Program-made: the position numbers and the translations under genes
In this document: positions 28,487 to 37,055 of the stretch, piece by piece
Position numbering within the stretch: the first letter of the stretch is position 1
Layout of the letters: each line of letters opens with the position of its first letter
The notes under the pieces: generated by a model
Told to the model about the DNA's origin: nothing
The model's input: the letters and a program-made list of their open reading frames with translations, nothing else
Databases searched by the model: none
NCBI RefSeq assembly: GCF_000397065.2
Contig: NZ_KE007306.1
Location: 1,011,164-1,075,163 of the forward strand
Origin: Marinobacter lipolyticus SM19
GTDB taxonomy: Bacteria > Pseudomonadota > Gammaproteobacteria > Pseudomonadales > Oleiphilaceae
Length of the DNA: 64,000 nucleotides
Direction of reading: 5' to 3'

Positions 28487-29461
28487 ATGAAGTCCATGTT
28501 CAAGCAAACCGCTCTGGCTGCGATGATCGTCCTGTCGACACCGGCGCTGGCCAGTCTGGCGTATGTATCCAACGAAAAAGACAATACCCTCTCGATTATC
28601 AATACCGAGTCCCGGGAAGTTGTCGAAACCATTAGTGTAGGCCAACGGCCCCGGGGCATCCTGCTTTCCATGGACCATACCAAGCTGTACATCTGCGCCA
28701 GTGACGACGACACCGTACAGGTGCTGGATCTTGCTACCCGCAAGATCGTCGACACCCTGCCCTCCGGCGAGGACCCCGAGCAGTTCGCCCTGCACCCGAA
28801 CAACAAGCACCTGTACATCTCTAACGAGGACGACGCCATCGTCACGGTAGTGGACGTGGGCACCAAGGAGGTACTGGCGCAGATTGATGTCGGCATCGAG
28901 CCGGAAGGCATGGCCGTCAGCCCCGATGGCAAATGGGCGGTCAACACCTCCGAAACCACCAGCATGCTGCACTGGATCAACACCGACACGTTTGAGATTG
29001 AAAAGAACATCGTCATCGGTCAGCGCCCGCGCCATGTGGAGTTCAGCAAGGACAGCAAGATCGCCTGGGCCTCTGCGGAAATCGGCGGCACCGTGCACAT
29101 CATCGATGTCGACAATCTGGAGCAGATCCACGAGATGTCCTTCAAGGTCCCGGGCGTCAACCAGGATCGCGTGCAGCCAGTAGGCATCGAGCTGACCTCC
29201 GACGGCAAATTCGCCTTCGTGGCCCTCGGCCCCTCCAACCATGTAGCTGTGGTGGATGCCCAGACCTACGAGGTGCTCGACTACCTGCTCGTGGGCAGTC
29301 GGGTCTGGCAGCTGGATCTCGACAAGGACGAAAAACACCTCTATACCACTAACGGTGTGTCCGGCGATGTGTCGGTCATCGACGTGGAGGACCTGAAGGT
29401 GATCAAATCCATCAAGGTAGGCCGCTACCCCTGGGGCGTGGTCATTGATCCCTCTTCATAA
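28487..29461 (+). CDS. pedA2: Exported YVTN-type seven-bladed beta-propeller (PedA2/LutB-like)
   Basis: 324 aa with a signal peptide (LAAMIVLSTPALA, cleavage near residue 22) and an excellent Shine-Dalgarno (AAGGAG). The mature part is built of about seven repeats of the YVTN pattern: LAYVSNEKDNTLSIINTES, LYICASDDDTVQVLDL, LYISNEDDAIVTVVDV, LYTTNGVSGDVSVIDV. Propellers of this subgroup accompany the PQQ-linked ABC system. It probably works with the binding protein in the periplasm; its ligand is unknown. Confidence 0.82.
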   Translation: MKSMFKQTALAAMIVLSTPALASLAYVSNEKDNTLSIINTESREVVETISVGQRPRGILLSMDHTKLYICASDDDTVQVLDLATRKIVDTLPSGEDPEQFALHPNNKHLYISNEDDAIVTVVDVGTKEVLAQIDVGIEPEGMAVSPDGKWAVNTSETTSMLHWINTDTFEIEKNIVIGQRPRHVEFSKDSKIAWASAEIGGTVHIIDVDNLEQIHEMSFKVPGVNQDRVQPVGIELTSDGKFAFVALGPSNHVAVVDAQTYEVLDYLLVGSRVWQLDLDKDEKHLYTTNGVSGDVSVIDVEDLKVIKSIKVGRYPWGVVIDPSS

Positions 29462-29468
29462 CACCAGC

Positions 29469-30197
29469 ATGACCATTGAAGCCAGAAACATCAGCTTTCG
29501 CTACGGCGACAAGCCAGTGCTCAAAGAGGTCAGCTTTGCGCTGACCTCTGGCCGTTTTCATGCTCTGTTGGGCCCCAACGGTGCTGGCAAATCGACATTG
29601 TTCGGCTTGTTAACCCGGCTGCTGGCGCTGCAGCAGGGCGAGCTCCTGCTCGCCAGTCAATCGTTGAAAAAACAACCGTCCGAGGCCATGCGACAGATTG
29701 GCGTGGTGTTCCAGCAGAACGCCCTGGATCTGGACCTGACCGTACGCCAGAACCTGCTCTACCACGCAGCGCTCCATGGCCTTTCCCGCAAGGAAGCCCG
29801 CACGCGGGGTGACCGGGAACTGGCGCGTTTCGAGTTGTTGGAGCGGGCCAACGACCCGGTGCGGAAGCTCAACGGTGGCCACCGCCGGCGGGTGGAAATT
29901 GCCCGCGCCCTGCTCCATGAGCCTTCGCTTCTACTGCTTGACGAACCTACCGTGGGGCTGGATGTTGCCAGCCGCAGGGCTCTGAATGATCACGTCCGCA
30001 CCCTGTGTGACGAGGCGGGCCTGACGGTGCTGTGGGCCACGCACCTGATCGAGGAGGTCCGCCAGGAGGACCGGGTGCTGATCCTGCACCAGGGGCAACT
30101 ACTGGCCGACGGTTCCGGCCAGGCCATTTGTGAGGCTGAGGGCACCCGCGACCTGGCGGAAACCTTCCACACCCTGACCGGAGCCGGATATCCATGA
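29469..30197 (+). CDS. pedB: ABC transporter ATP-binding protein of the PQQ-linked system (PedB/LutE-like)
   Basis: 242 aa from the ATG at 29469, seven nt after the propeller stop; an upstream in-frame start would overlap that gene. Walker A GPNGAGKSTLFG, Q-loop FQQNALDLDL, Walker B LLLLDEPTVGLD and H-loop ATHLIEE are normal. The signature is KLNGGHRRRVEIAR, with Asn in place of the usual Ser of LSGGQ. Overall it resembles ABC-2-type (DrrA/CcmA-like) ATPases. Overlaps the permease gene by 4 nt. Confidence 0.85.
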   Translation: MTIEARNISFRYGDKPVLKEVSFALTSGRFHALLGPNGAGKSTLFGLLTRLLALQQGELLLASQSLKKQPSEAMRQIGVVFQQNALDLDLTVRQNLLYHAALHGLSRKEARTRGDRELARFELLERANDPVRKLNGGHRRRVEIARALLHEPSLLLLDEPTVGLDVASRRALNDHVRTLCDEAGLTVLWATHLIEEVRQEDRVLILHQGQLLADGSGQAICEAEGTRDLAETFHTLTGAGYP

Positions 30198-31000
30198 AAG
30201 CTGCGCATTACTGGCATTGTTTCGTTGGTATTCAGACACGGGAGTGGCTGCGGTTCTGGCAGCAGCGCACCCGCTTTGCCAGTGCCCTTGTGCGGCCCCT
30301 ACTGTGGCTGGTGGTGTTTGCCGCCGGTTTCCGGGCGGTGCTGGGAATTTCCATTATTCCGCCCTACCAGACCTACATTACCTATGAGACTTACATCGCC
30401 CCCGGGCTGTGCGGCATGATCATCCTGTTCAACAGCATGCAGGGTGCACTGTCCATGGTGTACGACCGGGAACTGGGGAGTATGCGGGTGTTGTTGATGA
30501 GTCCGTTGCCTCGGCCGTTTCTTCTGGTGACGAAGTTGCTGGCCATGGGGGTGGTGTCGGTGGGGCAGGTGTACGTGTTCCTGCTGCTGGCGTTGCTGGT
30601 GGATGTGGAGCCGCCATTGTGGGGCTACCTGGCGGTACTTCCCGCCCTGATCCTGGCCAGCCTGATGCTCGGCGCTCTCGGCCTGCTGATTGCCACCTGG
30701 ATCAAACAGCTGGAGAACTTTGCCGGGGTGATGAACTTTGTCATCTTTCCGATGTTCTTCATGTCCTCGGCGCTTTACCCCCTGTGGCGTATGAATGAGG
30801 CCAGTCCCTGGCTGTACTGGATCTGTCAATTCAACCCCTTCACTCATGCGGTAGAGGCGATCCGGTTTTCGCTGTACCTGGAATGGAATCCTATGGCCTT
30901 TGGCATCACCGCGGGCGTGACGGTCGTTCTGTCTCTGCTCGCCACTGCCGGGTTCAGACCTCAGCGGACGAAGATTCTTGGCACTTCCAAGCCTGCCTGA
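30194..31000 (+). CDS. pedC: ABC-2 type permease of the PQQ-linked system (PedC/LutF-like)
   Basis: 268 aa, six membrane helices (for example LLWLVVFAAGFRAVLGI, VGQVYVFLLLALLVDV, FVIFPMFFMSSALYPLW). ABC-2 permeases are usually exporters, which is odd for a system with two periplasmic partners, but the Ped/Lut sets have the same make-up and are needed for lanthanide use. Last gene of the four; a long palindromic repeat follows 10 nt after the stop. Confidence 0.82.
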   Translation: MKAAHYWHCFVGIQTREWLRFWQQRTRFASALVRPLLWLVVFAAGFRAVLGISIIPPYQTYITYETYIAPGLCGMIILFNSMQGALSMVYDRELGSMRVLLMSPLPRPFLLVTKLLAMGVVSVGQVYVFLLLALLVDVEPPLWGYLAVLPALILASLMLGALGLLIATWIKQLENFAGVMNFVIFPMFFMSSALYPLWRMNEASPWLYWICQFNPFTHAVEAIRFSLYLEWNPMAFGITAGVTVVLSLLATAGFRPQRTKILGTSKPA

Positions 31001-31010
31001 TTGGGTGATA

Positions 31011-31126
31011 GTGGGCTGTGGGGAATAGGTTTCCAAAACACGCTCCTTGCGGCACATCCATGTGACGCTTGGGCTCCGCCATCCATGGCTCCGCACAGTT
31101 TTGGAAACCTATTCCCCACAGCCCAC
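31011..31126. repeat. Long palindromic intergenic element with 29-bp perfect inverted arms
   Basis: Arms 31011-31039 and 31098-31126 are perfect inverted repeats of 29 bp (begin GTGGGCTGTGGGGAATAGG). The 58-bp centre has smaller repeats around CATCCATG. It contains no ORF. It looks like a non-autonomous mobile or REP-type element and could also end transcription of the ped-like operon. Whether it has other genomic copies cannot be seen here. Confidence 0.75.
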
Positions 31127-31162
31127 CCATACCTCGCGCTAGAAGCCAAACACCACTCGCCA

Positions 31163-31209
31163 TAGGTCGGATTAGCCGTAGGTCGGATTAGGCGAAGCCG
31201 TAATCCGAC
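31163..31209. repeat. TAGGTCGGATTA repeats
   Basis: TAGGTCGGATTA occurs at 31163 and again at 31179, the second copy continuing to a complete hairpin (GTCGGATTA ... TAATCCGAC). The same unit occurs twice at 34683-34770. A common type of intergenic REP-like repeat in gammaproteobacteria; sits before the convergent end of the next operon. Confidence 0.7.
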
Positions 31210-31236
31210 AAACAGGCAAACTCCCATAAACGAGGA

Positions 31237-31908
31237 CTAGGAGTCCGCCAGCTCAAGCCTTCGTAGCCTCCCCAACAACCCATCAATCAAACCTGCCTCA
31301 CCAACCACATCATCCCACTGCAGCCGCGCCGGCTTGCCATCCAGATACCACAGTCGATTTGCCAGTATCTCGGCGTCACCACCATCATGGGTCACACAAA
31401 TCATCGCCATGCTCGGATTGGCATCCAGAATGCCGGCAATCAGTGTTTTCAGCTCACCGGCCATCACCGGATCGAGTGATGCAAAGGGTTCATCCAGTAA
31501 CAACAGGTCGGGCTTCACCGCAAGACAACGGGCAAGCGCCGCTCTTCGAGCCATACCAAGGGAAAGCTGATCCGGCAGATAGTGGCCATATCCTTTCAGA
31601 CCCACACTGGCGAGGTGGTTTTCTGCTTCCTGCGGAGTTGCGCCCGCCAGCTGGAGATTGGCGCTCAAGGTTCGCCAGGGTAACAGACGATGTTCCTGAA
31701 ACAGATAGCCGACCCGAAGTTTGTCACGGCCGATGACGGCTTCTTGCGGAATTGTTTTGTCCAGACCAGCGATGGCGTTCAGCAGAGTTGTTTTGCCAAT
31801 GCCGGAGGGCCCAAGCAGGCAGATGCGGTCGCCCTTCTCCACGGTGGCGAATATCTCTCCCAGCACAGGCTGGCCGAAGTCGCGGCCGGCAATCCGCAGT
31901 TCAAGCAT
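31237..31908 (-). CDS. ABC transporter ATP-binding protein (TauB/SsuB-like)
   Basis: 223 aa, short for the class. Walker A GPSGIGKTTLLN, Q-loop FQEHRLLPWR, Walker B LLLLDEPFASLD, H-loop VTHDGGD. The signature region reads LSLGMARRAALAR instead of LSGGQ-type; Ser is kept and Gly is kept. The gene starts within the end of the permease gene (8-nt overlap). Part of a three-gene importer on the minus strand in the middle of the PQQ island; substrate unknown. Confidence 0.87.
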   Translation of the reverse strand: MLELRIAGRDFGQPVLGEIFATVEKGDRICLLGPSGIGKTTLLNAIAGLDKTIPQEAVIGRDKLRVGYLFQEHRLLPWRTLSANLQLAGATPQEAENHLASVGLKGYGHYLPDQLSLGMARRAALARCLAVKPDLLLLDEPFASLDPVMAGELKTLIAGILDANPSMAMICVTHDGGDAEILANRLWYLDGKPARLQWDDVVGEAGLIDGLLGRLRRLELADS

Positions 31909-32692
31909 TCGCGGCCTCCGGCTGACGCCAGCGGCTGGAGCGGCGTTCCAGGGGCTGCAGGATGGTCAGTTCAATCAGTTGGACCACGGCAATGAACGCC
32001 AGGCTGTAGGCCAGGATGGTGGCAACGTCGAAGACCTGGAAGGCCAGGTGGAGCTGGAAGCCAACGCCGCTGGAGCGGCCCAGCAGTTCCACCACCAGGA
32101 CGATTTTCCAGATCAACGCCAGGCCGCCGCGGGTGGCGGCCATCAGGTAAGGAAACAGTTGTGGCACCCAGACCTCGCGAAATCGCTGCCAGCGGGTGAA
32201 TTCGTAAACGGTGGCCATTTCCTCCAGCCGGTAATCGAGGCTACGAGCACCTTCGCGGACCGTAACGGCAACATTGGGTACTTTGTTGATGACAACGGCC
32301 ATGACGGCCGCCACCTCCACCAGACCGAACCAGACGTACATCAGGATGATGGTGACCAGTGCGGGCAGGTTAAGCAGCAGCACCAGCAGCGGATCGAACA
32401 GGGCGTTGGTGGTGGCGGATCGGCCCATGCCGACACCAATGACGGTTCCCAGGGACATGGCCAGGACAAAGGCCACCGCCACACGGCCGAAGGTAGCGCC
32501 CAGGTGATGCCAGAGTTCTCCGGACGCAGACTCTCGTATCAGTGTATCCAGCACCTGAAGCGGTGTTGGCAACAGCGGTGACTGAACCAACCAGGCGATC
32601 AGCGCCCAGATGAGCACGAAGGCCGGAAGCACCACCCAATAACACCAGAAGGGGGGTCGCCCTTTTGCAGCAAGACTTCCGGGGTTAGTCAT
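31901..32692 (-). CDS. ABC transporter permease (TauC/SsuC-like)
   Basis: 263 aa with about six helices (FVLIWALIAWLVQSPLL, VAFVLAMSLGTVIGVGMG, LLLNLPALVTIILMYVWF) and an EAA loop near FTRWQRFREVWVPQLFPYLMAATRGG. It overlaps the binding-protein gene by 4 nt and the ATPase gene by 8 nt. Confidence 0.87.
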   Translation of the reverse strand: MTNPGSLAAKGRPPFWCYWVVLPAFVLIWALIAWLVQSPLLPTPLQVLDTLIRESASGELWHHLGATFGRVAVAFVLAMSLGTVIGVGMGRSATTNALFDPLLVLLLNLPALVTIILMYVWFGLVEVAAVMAVVINKVPNVAVTVREGARSLDYRLEEMATVYEFTRWQRFREVWVPQLFPYLMAATRGGLALIWKIVLVVELLGRSSGVGFQLHLAFQVFDVATILAYSLAFIAVVQLIELTILQPLERRSSRWRQPEAANA

Positions 32693-33717
32693 GGTTCACT
32701 CCGATAGAAGAGTGAGGCTGGCATCAGGTTATCTGCAGCCGCTCCGGTGAGCACCAGTAAACGCTGCAGGTCGGCTGTTCGCTGATCAGTTTGCGGTGCC
32801 GGTGTACCGGCAACAAATCCATCGCGAAGCGCCCCGAAAATACCTTCTCCCGGATTACCCATCAGTGGCCGGAGTCGCTCCCAGTAGCCGGCATCATCTG
32901 CCAGTTCAGCTTTCGCCTCACGCAGTGAGCCGGCAAAGCGCCGGAGCAGAGATCGATGCTCCCGCGCCCAACTTGCCGGAAAGACATAGCCCAGAACAGG
33001 AAGGTTGGTATCCAGATTCAGGGCGGCCAGCAGGTCGGCCATGCGGAACGCCGAGCGCCAACCGCCCTCCCCCTTGAGACGAGCAGCAAAATGCCAGTAG
33101 GTGACAATCACATCCAGCTGCCCCCGCTTGAGGGCCTGGTTGAGCAATGGTGGTGCCGCGAACTGAACATCTGCGGAATCTGACAGGTTCAGTCCCTGCT
33201 GGGCGGCGACTTTCTGCAGCAGTATCCAGCCCTTGCTATCCGGTCCACCGGCGACGCCAATTCGCTTGCCGGCGAGATCCGCCACGGACTGGATGGCGGA
33301 ACTGTCGGCCACCACGATATCACCAATCTGGCTGGAAAACGGCAGGTACAGGTAAGGGGTGCCCGACTGGTATCGGGCTTGTGCCCATAGCAGGTCCGCT
33401 ACGGCGCCATTCACCGAACCGCTGGTGACGGCAAGGCGGGAAGCCGGCAGATTGGCCACCGGTGTCAACTCCAGCCGGTAGCCTTGCTTCCGGTCCAGCC
33501 CCTGATGAAGAAGGTGGTCGAGCTCCCAGTGCGCGGTGCCAAACTGCAATACGCTGATCGACAGCACTGGCAGGTCGCCCGATTCAGCAGCACGGGCATC
33601 GGGCGCCAGTGCCGGTAAGGCCACCAGAAGCATCAGCATCATCACGGCCAGCCGACGGGCGCACCAATGGGTTCCGGATGATCTGAAATGTCGTTCTATT
33701 AAAGGCTGCGGGCTCAT
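32689..33717 (-). CDS. ABC transporter substrate-binding protein (TauA/SsuA-like), substrate unknown
   Basis: 342 aa from the ATG at 33717; longer in-frame versions run into the promoter region. A basic start is followed by a signal peptide (LAVMMLMLLVALPALAPDARA). Typical NMT1-like features: QFGTAHWELDHLL, ASRLAVTSGSVNGAVADLLWA, GKRIGVAGGPDSKGW, and a Trp-His pair in VTYWHFAARL. Binding proteins of this type carry sulfonates, nitrate or small organic amines. It is divergent from the AgmR-like regulator (169 bp), so it may belong to the alcohol-oxidation regulon, for instance in uptake of a metal chelate or cofactor. That is speculation. Confidence 0.8.
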   Translation of the reverse strand: MSPQPLIERHFRSSGTHWCARRLAVMMLMLLVALPALAPDARAAESGDLPVLSISVLQFGTAHWELDHLLHQGLDRKQGYRLELTPVANLPASRLAVTSGSVNGAVADLLWAQARYQSGTPYLYLPFSSQIGDIVVADSSAIQSVADLAGKRIGVAGGPDSKGWILLQKVAAQQGLNLSDSADVQFAAPPLLNQALKRGQLDVIVTYWHFAARLKGEGGWRSAFRMADLLAALNLDTNLPVLGYVFPASWAREHRSLLRRFAGSLREAKAELADDAGYWERLRPLMGNPGEGIFGALRDGFVAGTPAPQTDQRTADLQRLLVLTGAAADNLMPASLFYRSEP

Positions 33718-33886
33718 CTCTCCACGATACGAAGCGGAAAGCCGGGCAAGAATAGTACTTTGGTGCCTGTTTTTTGGTGCGATGGTCGCATTCAACCTGA
33801 GACTCAGATGGCGTGTAATGAAATCATCACAATAATAAACAGAGGATCTGCTCCGATTTCGGAGCTTCTCTGCACAGGAGGCCGCC

Positions 33887-34660
33887 ATGCTTAACGAGCT
33901 CGATGCCGCACTTTCTTCCGAAAAGCGCTATCATGAGTCAGAAGCAACCCAACCTAATGAAAACAAACAGGTGGAACCACCCATGGAGCCGGCTTACAAA
34001 ATACTGATCGCCGACGACCACCCGTTATTCCGTGAGGCCATCAGCAGCGTGATCGCGTCCGGATTCGAAGGTAGCGAGATCATTGAAACCGATGATCTCG
34101 ACAGTGCCCTGGAAATTACCCGCGAGAACGATGATCTGGACCTGATCCTGCTGGATCTGAACATGCCCGGCATGCACGGGCTGAACGGTCTGATCACCCT
34201 GCGCAACGAAGCGCCTACCATCCCGGTGGTGATTGTCTCGGCGGAAGAAGACAAGCAGGTCGTGCTGCAGGCCATCACCTATGGCGCCGTCGGTTTTATT
34301 ACCAAGTCATCCCCTCGGGCCCAGATGACCGAAGCCATCCAGCAGATACTCAACGGCAACGTCTACCTGCCGTCGGACATTATCCGTACCGCTAAGGAAA
34401 GCAGCAGCCGCCGCAGTCGCCATGAAGACAATCCGATATCACCGGAGCTGCTGAACTCGCTGACGCGGCGCCAGCTACTGGTGCTCGAGCGCATGTCCAA
34501 AGGCGAGTCCAACAAGCAGATTGCCTACAACCTGAACATCGCCGAAACCACGGTAAAGGCCCACGTGTCAGCCATTCTCCGCAAACTGGGCGTGCACAAC
34601 CGGGTTCAGGCTATCCTCTCCGCCAGTGATGTGGATTTCAGTCAGTATCTGAAGCGTTAA
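33887..34660 (+). CDS. agmR: LuxR-type response regulator (AgmR/ErbR/PedR1-like)
   Basis: 257 aa from the ATG at 33887, which has a strong Shine-Dalgarno (AGGAGG, 6 nt spacing). A later in-frame ATG at 33983 would give 225 aa, closer to the 221 aa of known AgmR, but has a weak site; the first 32 residues look disordered. Receiver domain: acidic pair in [13 protein letters not shown], phospho-Asp in [10 protein letters not shown], Lys in [10 protein letters not shown]-terminal GerE/Lux[26 protein letters not shown]. AgmR-type regulators govern the exa/ped/pqq genes in Pseudomonas. It is a candidate to bind the CTCATC boxes; its kinase may be NahK or ErcS. Confidence 0.85.
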   Translation: MLNELDAALSSEKRYHESEATQPNENKQVEPPMEPAYKILIADDHPLFREAISSVIASGFEGSEIIETDDLDSALEITRENDDLDLILLDLNMPGMHGLNGLITLRNEAPTIPVVIVSAEEDKQVVLQAITYGAVGFITKSSPRAQMTEAIQQILNGNVYLPSDIIRTAKESSSRRSRHEDNPISPELLNSLTRRQLLVLERMSKGESNKQIAYNLNIAETTVKAHVSAILRKLGVHNRVQAILSASDVDFSQYLKR

Positions 34661-34682
34661 CTCGCCTGACTCAATCCTGCTT

Positions 34683-34770
34683 GTCGGATTACGCTTCGCT
34701 AATCCGACCTACGTTCCGCATATTGCTTTGCATTACCTGTAGGTCGGATTAGGCGAAACCGTAATCCGAC
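34683..34770. repeat. Inverted pair of GTCGGATTA repeats between convergent genes
   Basis: Two copies of the same REP-like unit as at 31163, in opposite orientation (34683-34712 and 34740-34770), each able to form a hairpin (GTCGGATTACG-CGTAATCCGAC type). They fill the 124-bp gap between the convergent response regulator and kinase genes and may work as a bidirectional terminator. Confidence 0.7.
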
Positions 34771-34784
34771 ATCCATCGGCGATC

Positions 34785-37055
34785 TCAGCTTCTCAGCAGA
34801 TGACTCAGCACACTGCGTAACTTCAGCGGCTTCACCGGTTTGTTCATCAACAGGTGCCCGAGCTCACGAATATGCTGCTTGAGCTCGTTGGTGTAATTGG
34901 CGGTAATCATCACCACCGGGGCCGGGCAACGACGACGGCCATTGATCTCGGCGACCACATCGACGCCATTGTCATCATTGTCCAGATGGTAGTCCGCCAG
35001 AATCAGATCCACCGGGCTGTCGGCCGGATCCAGCTGGCGCTCCAGATCCTCCAGCGACACCGCCGTTACCACGCGGCAGTCCCAGCCCTCCAGCAAGGTT
35101 TTCATGCCCTGGCAGATAGACTGATCATTATCGATCACCCAGATCCGCGCACCGCCAAGACCGCCGTCGAAAGACTCCGTCCGGTTCTGATCCGCGGCCG
35201 GTCGTTTGGGCTGCAATTGCCCCAGGGGAACCTTGACACTGAATACAGACCCCTTGCCTTCAATGGACGACACGCTCACCGCATGACCCAGGATACGCGA
35301 GATCTTGTCCACGATGGCCAGCCCCAGGCCAAGCCCCTTGTCAGGCTGAGATCCAGCTGGTCGGATGCGTTTGAATTCCTGGAAGATCTCGGTGAGCTTA
35401 TCTTCCGGGATGCCCGGGCCGGTATCCCAGACCTGCAGCAGAACGTGATCCTTCCTCCGGCGGCAGCCCAGCAGAATCCGGCCGTTTCCCGTATAACAGA
35501 TGGCGTTGGTGAGAAAGTTCCGGAGAATCCGGGCCAGAAGTTGGGAGTCGGATTCCACGATTGCGGAACTGGCCACAAAGTCCAGCCGCAGACCTTCGGC
35601 CATGGCCATTTGCCGGAATTCCCGGGCGATGTTGTTGAGCAGGTCCCGCAGATCAAACGCTGTCACATCCGGCTTGATCACTCCGGCATCCAGTTTGGAT
35701 ATATCCACCAACGTACCCAGAAGGTTCTCCACATCATCCAGTGACGTGCTCACCGAACGGACCAGACCCTCTGCCTTGGGTCCGAATGACTGTTCCAGAA
35801 GCGCACTGGTAAACAGGCGGGCCGCGTTCAGGGGTTGCAGCAGGTCGTGACTAACGGCTGCGAGGAACTTGGTCTTGGACAGGTTAGCCCGCTCTGCCTC
35901 CAGCTTGGCATCCCGCAACCTGGCCTCGACCGCGGCCCGCTCGGTGATCTCCTGCCGCAGTTGGTTGTTCAGACCGGTCAACGCCGAGGTACGTTCCTTG
36001 ACCCGCCGTTCCAGGTTGTCGTAGGCCTGCTCCAGTGCCAGTGCAGTCTTGCGACGATCAGTAATGTCGCGGATCAACACGAAGAACCCGGTAACGCTTC
36101 CTTCCTCGTCAATATTGGGCACATAGGAACGCAGCATGTAGCGCACGTCTCCCTGCTCACCGCACTCTTCAAACTCGAAAGTGACGCTGCTTCCCGCCAG
36201 CGCCTGTCGCACCTGAGGCAACAGACGCTGGTACAAATCAACGGAGTGCACCTCATCCAACGATTTTCCCAAAGGCGACTCGCCATTGCGGCCATACCAG
36301 GATTCGTACACCTTGTTGCAGAACTGCACCGTGAGGTCAGCGCCGACATAGGCAATCAATGCCGGCACATGGTCTGTCACCACCCGGATCCAGCGCTCAC
36401 TTTCTTCCAGCGCCTTGATGCGGCGGGCCATTTCGCTGTTCTTGACGTCGGTAATATCAGAATACAGCACCACCAGTCCGCCCTCGCGGGTGGGCCTCTC
36501 GGTCATCTGTACCCAGCGGTCATTGGCCAGCAGGAAGACAACACCCTCCGAATCCGGATGGCTGTGCTCTTCCACGACCAGCCCCGAACTCACAGCCTGC
36601 CTCTTCACATCGGCAATGGTGGTACCGGACTCCGGCACCTCCACACCAGCGTGTCGCCAATAACTGCGAAAACGACTGTTGCTCTGAATCAGGCGGTGCT
36701 GGTGATCAAACAGCACAAAGCCGTCGGCAATGCTTTCGATCGCATCGCTGAGGCGCTGGCGGGTGGTTTCAGCTTCGACGCGGGCGCGGCTCAGAGCCTT
36801 ATTGCTGGCTTTAAGCTCCTCCATGGTCTGGTTGAGGGCCTCGGTACGTTCGCGCACCTGCTCCGCCAGTACCACGGAGTGTTCGAAGGCGGCGTAGGGC
36901 TCAGGCTTGTGGGAGGAGCCAGACTCCACCCGAACGATCAGGGCATCACGGATGCGGCGCAGGCGTTCATTCTCCGCTTCCAGTTCGGCGATGCGCCGAT
37001 CCCTGTCATCGGCGGGAACATCATTCCTGCACGGCACGGGCTTCAGGCTGGCCAA
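34785..37055 (-). CDS. nahK: Hybrid sensor histidine kinase with two PAS domains (NahK/ErcS'-like)
   Basis: 756 aa from a TTG at 37055 preceded by a G-rich ribosome site; a GTG at 37037 is an alternative. Order: N-terminal coiled coil (about 15-100), PAS 1 (about 105-215), PAS 2 (about 225-345), a second coiled coil, HisKA (AAVSHDLLQPLNAARLF), HATPase (GLGLGLAIVDKIS) and a receiver with phospho-Asp in LILADYHLDND. No membrane segments. It overlaps the NosP-like FIST gene by 35 nt. In Pseudomonas aeruginosa the same pair (nosP-nahK) stands in the ethanol-oxidation region: NosP senses nitric oxide and inhibits NahK, which feeds the HptB pathway for biofilm control. Confidence 0.8.
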   Translation of the reverse strand: MASLKPVPCRNDVPADDRDRRIAELEAENERLRRIRDALIVRVESGSSHKPEPYAAFEHSVVLAEQVRERTEALNQTMEELKASNKALSRARVEAETTRQRLSDAIESIADGFVLFDHQHRLIQSNSRFRSYWRHAGVEVPESGTTIADVKRQAVSSGLVVEEHSHPDSEGVVFLLANDRWVQMTERPTREGGLVVLYSDITDVKNSEMARRIKALEESERWIRVVTDHVPALIAYVGADLTVQFCNKVYESWYGRNGESPLGKSLDEVHSVDLYQRLLPQVRQALAGSSVTFEFEECGEQGDVRYMLRSYVPNIDEEGSVTGFFVLIRDITDRRKTALALEQAYDNLERRVKERTSALTGLNNQLRQEITERAAVEARLRDAKLEAERANLSKTKFLAAVSHDLLQPLNAARLFTSALLEQSFGPKAEGLVRSVSTSLDDVENLLGTLVDISKLDAGVIKPDVTAFDLRDLLNNIAREFRQMAMAEGLRLDFVASSAIVESDSQLLARILRNFLTNAICYTGNGRILLGCRRRKDHVLLQVWDTGPGIPEDKLTEIFQEFKRIRPAGSQPDKGLGLGLAIVDKISRILGHAVSVSSIEGKGSVFSVKVPLGQLQPKRPAADQNRTESFDGGLGGARIWVIDNDQSICQGMKTLLEGWDCRVVTAVSLEDLERQLDPADSPVDLILADYHLDNDDNGVDVVAEINGRRRCPAPVVMITANYTNELKQHIRELGHLLMNKPVKPLKLRSVLSHLLRS

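Noticed and set aside
31011..31209. CRISPR array
   Set aside because: Repeats are inverted arms or REP-like units without regular spacers, and no cas genes are present.
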